From the NCBI RefSeq assembly GCF_000224145.3, contig NW_004190449.2, positions 84,695-148,694 on the forward strand: 64,000 bases of DNA. Direction: 5' to 3'. The DNA comes from Ciona intestinalis (taxonomy: Eukaryota; Chordata; Ascidiacea; Phlebobranchia; Cionidae). Made by a program: the position numbers and the translations under genes. Shown in pieces: positions 57,157-64,000 of this stretch; position 1 is the first letter of the stretch, and every line of letters begins with the position of its first letter. The notes under the pieces are model-generated. The model was not told where the DNA came from, searched no databases, and saw only the letters and a program-made list of their open reading frames with translations.

Positions 57157-60100
57157 ATGGCTCCAGTCACCAACGACGCTTTGCAGAATTTAGAGAAAAT
57201 GGCAAGCCAGAATCAGCAAGTGCTTCGAGGGATTTATTCGCTTGGATTCTTGACAACCCCGCAGCATCACGTCATCAATCATGACGTCATCAAACATGAC
57301 GTAACGAACCGCTGTGGCAGTACAGCGGAGAGCGGGAGTGAGGACGACGTTGAAGATGAAATTGTAAACGTTACCGACGACGACGATGTTGTTTTAACAG
57401 CATCTGAAACCCAAACCGGCAACCCTACTGAAGTTAAAGTAAGTTTGTAATTTATTCTTTTTATTTCCGCCGTAAATCTGTAAATAACGTTCAAAGTTTG
57501 TACATGTTTGGTTAAGATACGGTCCATGCTGTTGTATAGGAAGCCAGTGAACCAAACTACTTGTACCCTCACTTACTGACTTGCTTCGGTTTCGAATCAA
57601 TGCTAACGAATAACTTTAGACAAGGAGGGGCAATTGTGGCTTCCTGTTTTCCAAATCGTTGTGACGTAAACCGTTGACGTATCATGTACGATTTGTGTTT
57701 GAAAATAAACAAGATGGTATTTTAAAATGTTTTAACAGAAATGTCACCCGGCATTTAGCATAAAGTTACGAACCAAACCATAACGCATGATATTACTAAT
57801 ATTAGGAATAAATTATTAAAAGGCGCAATAAAATGCGAGTTATTTATCACTTCGTGAATTATTTATTGAGGACATTGTTAACCATTTTACACCTTACAGA
57901 AATCCGAGACTCTCAACCAGGATCGCCACACTAACTGTCAGGGAGGCAAGGCATACCAACGCCGACCCAAGCCGCCATTTTCCTATATTGCCCTGATCGC
58001 TATGGCGATACGGGACTCGGCCAACGGTAAATACCTACCTTTTTATAGTAGCGTGGGGTAAAATGGGACATATTTTTATTCTATTGTGTTGTCCTAATTG
58101 GTTGTAAACTCAGAATATTTACATTATATAACCGTAGGATTTCGATTCTAAAGAAGTGTTGTCGAATATTTTAAACTCAATCAGGATATTTGCCTATTGT
58201 GTGCTAAAGGTGTCCCATATTACCCCACAGTACCACATAAAGCAAGAACGGAAAATATTGTACAGTGTGACATTTACCACAAAAGTTCACTGTTTTCTTT
58301 AAAAGACATTTGTTAAGCATGTATTTTCGTTGCCATTTTTTAAATGGTCATTTTTATATTTGTTGGGAATTTTCCATTTAACTCACGATGAGGAAAATTA
58401 TTTGTAATAGTTTGTTAACGATGTGAGGTGTTATTATATACTCCATACACACAACGTTCTCATTTAGTCAAGTGCAATTCAGACTGCTCAGCTGCTCCAT
58501 AAGGGCTCTCTGGCGTTTCTTTCCAGCTAAATGTTGAACGAAAACGAATTAGACCGCGAGCCACGGAGATTACTGCGCGCCGTTATTTATATTTCGCATT
58601 TCCCCAGTTTGTTTGCTGGATTTGATCCCACGGTATTGATTTTTCGCTGTTGAAGTCCAGCTTACGATATGGAGTTGCTTCGCTAGGTTTCGATTCGTCA
58701 ACATCAAACGATATCCGGTGTTGTTTTTACCGCTTTCCGTGGAGAGTAAGCAACTTCGTGGCTTTGATAAATATTCGATGGCTTCGCTTCCTGTTGCGTA
58801 AACAAGGAAAAACATAACCTGGCAATGTCAGCATAGCATTGTCGAAGCAAACGTATATTTTCCGGTTTTCGTTATCCTTTGAAAAGCTTCTTTTAAGCTG
58901 TGCCAACTATCTCTTCTTTGTCCCGGCAGTAACGTCCCGAACAACTAAAGGACGGTTTGTATATTTTGCGAGTGCTCAGTTTGGAAAATATGCTTTAGAC
59001 ATCCAGTCGGCTTAAGCACCGGGAAATAGGACGGATCCCTCGTGTTTGTGTTCTTTGAGCCTGTGTACGGTAGCTTGGGTATGACGCACGTTTTCAACAT
59101 ACTGTTTATTCTAGGAAATCAGCCTCGGCTTTTTACACAGGATCACATTTATCCAACAATGTAATGTACGTGTCGGTCCCTTTACCTGCTGTACACATAT
59201 CCAGCGAGGTGTAATTTAATTACTTTTTCACACGCAATCGCTTTCACGCTATTGTGAGATTCAATCAAATATTATTCGCCAGAGTAGCGCAGATGGCAAC
59301 GTTTAGAATTTGGTTCTTTCCACAAAGCGTATTCTTCATCGGCCACAAATCGCGGCGAGTTTACACAAAGAGAATTCGTATTCAGATTGAAATTTATGTT
59401 TAATCACCGTCTTTTGTTAACGAGGAAGCAGGTCAAAAATAACTCGGTTTGTTTGATTTCCAGGCAAGCTAACATTGGCAGAGATCAACGAATACTTGAT
59501 GAAGAAATTCCCATTCTTCCGCGGATCTTATACTGGTTGGCGCAACTCGGTCCGACACAACCTGTCATTGAACGAATGCTTTCAAAAGATTCTGCGTGAT
59601 CCATCCAGGCCGTGGGGAAAAGATAACTACTGGACCATCAACCCGAACAGCGAATACACATTCGCCGATGGTGTGTTCAGGCGCAGAAGAAAACGTCTCG
59701 CTGCCAGAATTTCAAGAAAATCGCCAGTTGCTCGTGGCCCAATGATGACATCACTCGTTACTACGTCATCACCCACACCCACAGTGATGTCATCACGTTC
59801 TATCTCCAGCGACGAATCACGAAGCGACAGCGAGAGCGTGGGTTCTCCAGCCCCATTCTCTATTGAAAGTATCTTATCACGAAAAGATTCCAAAGTCCCA
59901 AAGCGGCCAAGTATTGACTACCACCACCAGGTGAGCCACCAGCAACTACCGACCTCTCCTCCCAGAGATGTCACTGGATTCCCCCTGTCGTTGTACACCC
60001 AGAATCCATTCTTGGCATACAAATCGTGCTCACTGGATCCCGTGGCTTACCAGCAGTTCATGCACTTCCAAGCTGTCCAGGCAAGCATGCTAGCAGCTGC

Positions 60101-60212
60101 ATCCAACCAAACCCGTACCAGTTCGCCCCCACTTTTTAACAAGAATATGTTCCTTTATCCTCCATATGCATTCACCAGCCCATTCGGCAGGGAACGGTTA
60201 ATACCGACGTAA
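57157..60212 (+). CDS. FoxQ: Forkhead transcription factor, FoxQ1 class, 385 aa
   Basis: Exons 57157-57438, 57900-58026 and 59464-60212, phases 0 and 1. The forkhead domain begins [20 protein letters not shown] and continues [20 protein letters not shown], then [18 protein letters not shown] (recognition helix), [12 protein letters not shown] and [16 protein letters not shown]; the last block is typical of FoxQ1. Before the domain is an acidic stretch ([15 protein letters not shown]). After it, FSIESILS resembles an eh1-type motif that binds Groucho repressors. The protein is nuclear and binds DNA. An intron splits the forkhead domain after SANG; vertebrate FoxQ1 genes are intronless. ATG 57157 is the first ATG of the open frame. 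Intron 2 (about 1.4 kb) contains a MITE. Confidence 0.92.
58045..58236 (+). mobile_element. MITE, forward, complete, in intron 2 of the FoxQ gene
   Basis: Left end TAGTAGCGTGGGGTAAAATG, right end GTCCCATATTACCCCACAGT; begins 18 bases after the exon 2 donor. Confidence 0.85.
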
Positions 60213-62696
60213 ACAAAAATAGCAAACAGAATATCTAGCTGAGCTACAAGCCATGCGACGTACTTCCACTACGGAGGTTAAGTTACCTATTCTAATTTAA
60301 AGACTTTTTATTTTTTGCATATACTTTGTTTGTACTTAAACATAACGATGGTGTCAACTCGACGCCTGACCTATTTTTACAAAGAGACCACATGTGCTCT
60401 ACTGTATTTAGCGAATACTTTGTGTAGAAACTTCAACACAAAGTGCTGCTGCCTTCCAAGCGGAGGCCCTGAACACTTTTCATCAGCACAATTTTTTCAG
60501 ATATCTGTTTATTTGTATATGAGGTATCGTTTGATTTACATACCCGGAAACCAACTTCAACTGTAGCTGCAATTTTTATGTCAGACTATGCAAACGGTGC
60601 CGTTATTTTAATTCCCCTTTCGCCTCACTCTGACACAGTTTTGAGATAGATGACCAAGTGGTGTGTCCACCACTGCCTTATTATTTTACTAGCAGCGTTG
60701 TAGAAGTAGCGTACGGATACGGCCTTTATAAATACGGGTGTTCTTTTCCGATCGCGATTTTCTACAATCTATTTGCACGACATGATCATACTTGTTTATG
60801 ATTGCACTTTGTACGCACGTAGATTTATACGCATTTGTAAAAAGGCTTAATTGCATTGTGAGTTCCACGAGTATTCCACGGGACATAAAGTTAGTGTCGA
60901 CAATATGCATTAATTCAACTATATTTTAAAACGTCCGTTTCCGAACATTTTCAATAATGTGTCAATGAATTTAAATGAAACATATGTAAATCATTTTTGT
61001 TATAATTAACAACCTGGTGATATAATTAACTACGATCGCAATGTATTCTATATATTCTGGCTTTGCAATACAAGACTCACCTTCATATGATAAATGTGAT
61101 CTTTTGTAACGTTTTCAAGGCTATATTGTGTCTCGGCCAAATGCTACTGAACTTGTATGTAAGAACGTGGGTGGTAAATACGCACCCAGTGCTTAAACAA
61201 GACATTATTAAACCAGACGCTTCTTTCAACTACTTGGGAATACTAAAAGCGGTACGCTAATGCCCCCAGAAACGAAAACAAACATTACAGTCCTTTCACG
61301 GGCATCGGGACACTGCACCAGACAACGGTGTATAGGCGTCATGACGGCACAACTTCGATGTTCTAACGACGAAATAAACACGTATGCTGCGCCAGAGTGT
61401 CGACTGTCGCTAAAAAGCTTTGAACGCGCTTTTGGATCCATTGGAAAAATATGATAGCTTGGTTAATGTACAATACCTACGAGATTGGGCTTGACCAGAA
61501 TGAGGCGTATACGGAAACTGTCTCGCGTGAGCTAAGGGCGTAGCTGGGTATGGATGTAAACATATCTACGAATGGGACATTTCGCAACCGGGTTGGTCGC
61601 TTTGCTTGTGCCAAAATACTGAAGGAAAGTTATTGTTTGATCCAAGGGGATTTTGATTTCATTGTTGATCAATCACGCTGTCATTAAAATTGATCTTTTT
61701 AGCTCGGGTTTCCTGCTGTGAATGGATACGAATGATTAACAAAATATCTGATGATAAAAAACAATATAAGGTGCCTATGGAGCCTTCTTTTGAAACTATT
61801 CGATGCTACTGATACCAAATACCAATGATGATTATGTTACCGAGCTAAGCAAGGATGAAATTTTGTGAAATGCATAGTTTATAGGCAAACTAAAAATGAG
61901 GGTCGTATAATATTATTTCACTCAACGAAACAAAAATCTGCGTTACTCGATATGCTTTTCGTACAGAAATTTCAAAAATTCGTCATCGCACGTCTTACTT
62001 CGGTTTTCCAAGCGGTCGGTTGTATTTTAATACCTTCCGAAAGGTGTCGACCAAGAGCTACTTGCGCTAAAGGATATCAACTTGTTTTTTTTTGGGTGAT
62101 AATTTCATGTCGTTCGGTATGTTCACTGTTGTCTTGGTATCTAATACTAATAATATCGGATTGCAATTTAGTATTTCACGATGGCAGTTAATATAAAACA
62201 AAATGTTAAAATCGAAACGCTATAAGCCTTAGAAGTGAATTAATGAAGTAAACAATAGAGACAGCTCTAATGAATGGACACGCACTTAATTAGAACAATT
62301 TATTTTAATAAAATGTGGAAGGCTTAAGAAATAACAGATAATAACTCGCATAAAACAACAAGAAGAACTGTTCGACCAAAAAGATAAATATGGCCACTAC
62401 GTGCCCAACTAGTGGCAAGCCGTGAATGAAGACAACCAGTGACGAATACCGCGCGTGGAGAAATCCCTCAGGGAGAGAACTAATGACGTAGAAAGCCGGC
62501 GCAGTTGCTTCAGTGTGCTTAGGGTTACATTAAGTGGCAGTGCAATGCGTTTTTTGTTGGATGTATTTTTGTTCTCCCATGAGATTAAAACGACAGCAGG
62601 CATTAGTCAGTTACCGTTTCAAACAATACTGCTCGTGTGTCTTGTCGTTTATGGGCATGAAACATGCAGCGAATCTTTGCAGATGTTGGGGGCCGG
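60213..62696. other. Spacer between FoxQ and the myosin heavy chain gene
   Basis: FoxQ 3' UTR, then the upstream region of the myosin gene. A small SINE-like tail piece occurs near 60670-60745. In the last 250 bases before the TATA box there is a CRE half-site TGACGTA (62484) and an E-box CAGTTG (about 62502); their use in muscle expression is only inferred from their place. No gene found. Confidence 0.4.
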
Positions 62697-62704
62697 TATA
62701 TAAA
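62697..62704 (+). promoter_or_regulatory. TATA box of the myosin heavy chain gene
   Basis: TATATAAA in a GC-rich setting (GGGGCCGG before it). Start of transcription is expected near 62728, giving a short non-coding exon that ends at a good donor (CCTTCG|GTAAGT, 62750/62751). Confidence 0.7.
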
Positions 62705-62727
62705 GCTGATGGACGGGTGGAGAGGAC

Positions 62728-64000
62728 ACTTAGGTATTACTATACCTTCGGTAAGTTGCATATACATATTGGTTTAAACGTGTGTTAATTTTGGCTAAGT
62801 ATGATAAAGGAAACATATAGTAGAATCACAGTAAGATACAACATCTGGATGAGGATTTAATGTTGTGTAATGCAGATAGCTATTTACCTGCATAACAGCA
62901 TGGATTCTAGGCTATATAACTATAAGTTAAACTAAGTTTTAGTTTGTAAGCCATAGCTACTATATTAGTATAAGCGCTTTTCCTTTCATACAACAGTTAT
63001 AAAACGTAAGAAAAGCTTTAGCATTTTAAAATAAAGACAGTGTAAGCTTTCTCTTGTGGGTTTTAGAAAAGATAAAGTTGATATTCTTTTATGATATGAA
63101 CATGTTGGGTCACATACATATATACTTTACTACATCATCCTTCTTAACTTATACCAACTGATCAGCATGCAACTTATGCTTGTTTTGCAGATACTGACGT
63201 CATCGTGTTTGACAGGAATACGTCATTATGGCACCGAGTAACAAAGAAACCGCTAAAGGTAGAATTACCTTTCTTTGGGCCGTTTCTTCTGTCCTTTATG
63301 ACTTCTTGTGATAACTTGTGATATATTATTATCACCCATTCCTATTTGATTTTTTTGGGGACGTTTCTTTTTATCATGTTCAAACCTTAGAAATATCATA
63401 TTAAAGCTGACTCATCCCACTTTTGCTTACACACATTTTCCAGTTGAATACTAATTTGTCTTTCATTAATTTTGTAACTCAATCTAAGTTTACCGCATTT
63501 AGACAGCCTCGCTGTTTTATCTGGTGCTCTATCCCATACTTTTTATTCATCCCGCTTTTAACGACTTTCGTTTGGTGGAAGTCGTTAAACAGTGGTTGGT
63601 TCATTTCGTATTTTTCAATAATTTTATCTTTGCTGCTGTTTACGAAGAGATAAATAAAATATTATGGTATGATTACATTCATTTAAAACGTGCTTTGTTG
63701 TCGCACAAAGCTATTCCTGGTTTTTAAGACAAAAAATAGTTTCAACGTTATGCTGCAAAAATATTTTACCGATTTTCTGAAGGCTTTACTGCAAAAATAT
63801 TTTAAACAATTCTGACCAATTGTTCGTCTCCCTTATAGGAGAATGCGGTCCCGGGGACGACCCGATGCCATTCTTGGAACCAACCGAGAAGGAGAAGCTT
63901 TCGTACGCCGCTCAGAACTATGACGGTAAGAAAAGCGTCTGGGTTCCTCACAAGAAGGAAGGATTCGTAAAAGGCGAACTGGTGGATTCCAGTGGGGAAA
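62728..64000 (+). CDS. Muscle-type myosin heavy chain, 5' end (gene runs off the window)
   Basis: Non-coding exon about 62728-62750; second exon 63191-63258 with ATG at 63228; third exon from 63839 to the window end, phase 1. The product starts MAPSNKETAKGECGPGDDPM, then FLEPTEKEKLSYAAQNYDGK, then KSVWVPHKKEGFVKGELVDSSGE. This is the N-terminus and SH3-like subdomain of class II striated or cardiac type myosin heavy chain: the FL..SEKE-like start and the VWVP..KEGFVK block are typical. Only about 64 residues are visible, before the motor P-loop, so which ascidian paralog it is cannot be told. A GTAAGA inside exon 3 at about 63926 looks like a donor but the frame continues through it with conserved residues. 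Confidence 0.85.

Noticed and set aside
59627-59893. Minus-strand ORF of 88 aa
   Set aside because: Antisense shadow of the FoxQ exon 3.
61260-61454. Overlapping ORFs on both strands in the FoxQ-myosin spacer
   Set aside because: Short, no motif, no splice-compatible neighbours; treated as chance.

Overview
The window reads as nuclear DNA of an ascidian, most likely Ciona (intestinalis or robusta). It is AT-rich, with small exons and GT-AG introns. The introns and spacers are packed with two short repeat families: a MITE with a GGGGTAAGATGGGACA-type inverted end, and a tRNA-headed SINE whose tail carries CGACTGTCGTT. The recognisable genes (FoxQ, Gq alpha, muscle myosin, universal stress protein) fit a chordate with compact genes. 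The species was not checked by any search.

Layout. 310-1222 (+): three-exon gene for a small secreted peptide precursor with an Arg6 block. 3122-6236 (-): two small two-exon genes with related Cys-rich products. 8138-17333 (+) and 19800-30304 (+): a tandem pair of large genes (19 and 20 coding exons; 1238 and 1263 aa). Each product has a signal peptide, a thrombospondin type-1 repeat, and a long region resembling bacterial VioB/RebD-type enzymes, ending in a ferritin-like domain with a full E, ExxH, E, ExxH ligand set. 31268-31452 (-): an orphan fragment resembling cytosolic phospholipase A2. 32605-33792 (+): a universal stress protein. 35455-45166 (+): G protein alpha-q with two alternative first exons. 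49645-55013 (-): a FAM227 (FWWh domain) gene of 16 exons. 57157-60212 (+): a FoxQ1-type forkhead gene. 62697 to window end (+): promoter, non-coding first exon and first coding exons of a muscle-type myosin heavy chain.

The tandem pair is the most unusual content. The VioB/RebD family is known from bacterial bisindole (violacein, rebeccamycin) synthesis. Here it appears as intron-rich, secreted, disulfide-rich animal proteins fused to a TSP1 repeat. The two copies are well diverged, but one exon plus its splice acceptor matches at 157 of 158 bases, which points to recent gene conversion. One intron of the second copy, absent from the first, consists largely of a SINE. Another intron of the second copy is filled by about 50 copies of a 16-bp minisatellite.

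I counted about 31 MITE copies and more than 20 SINE pieces. All exon joins given here were built by hand from splice sites and reading phase (every join keeps frame); none is supported by transcripts.
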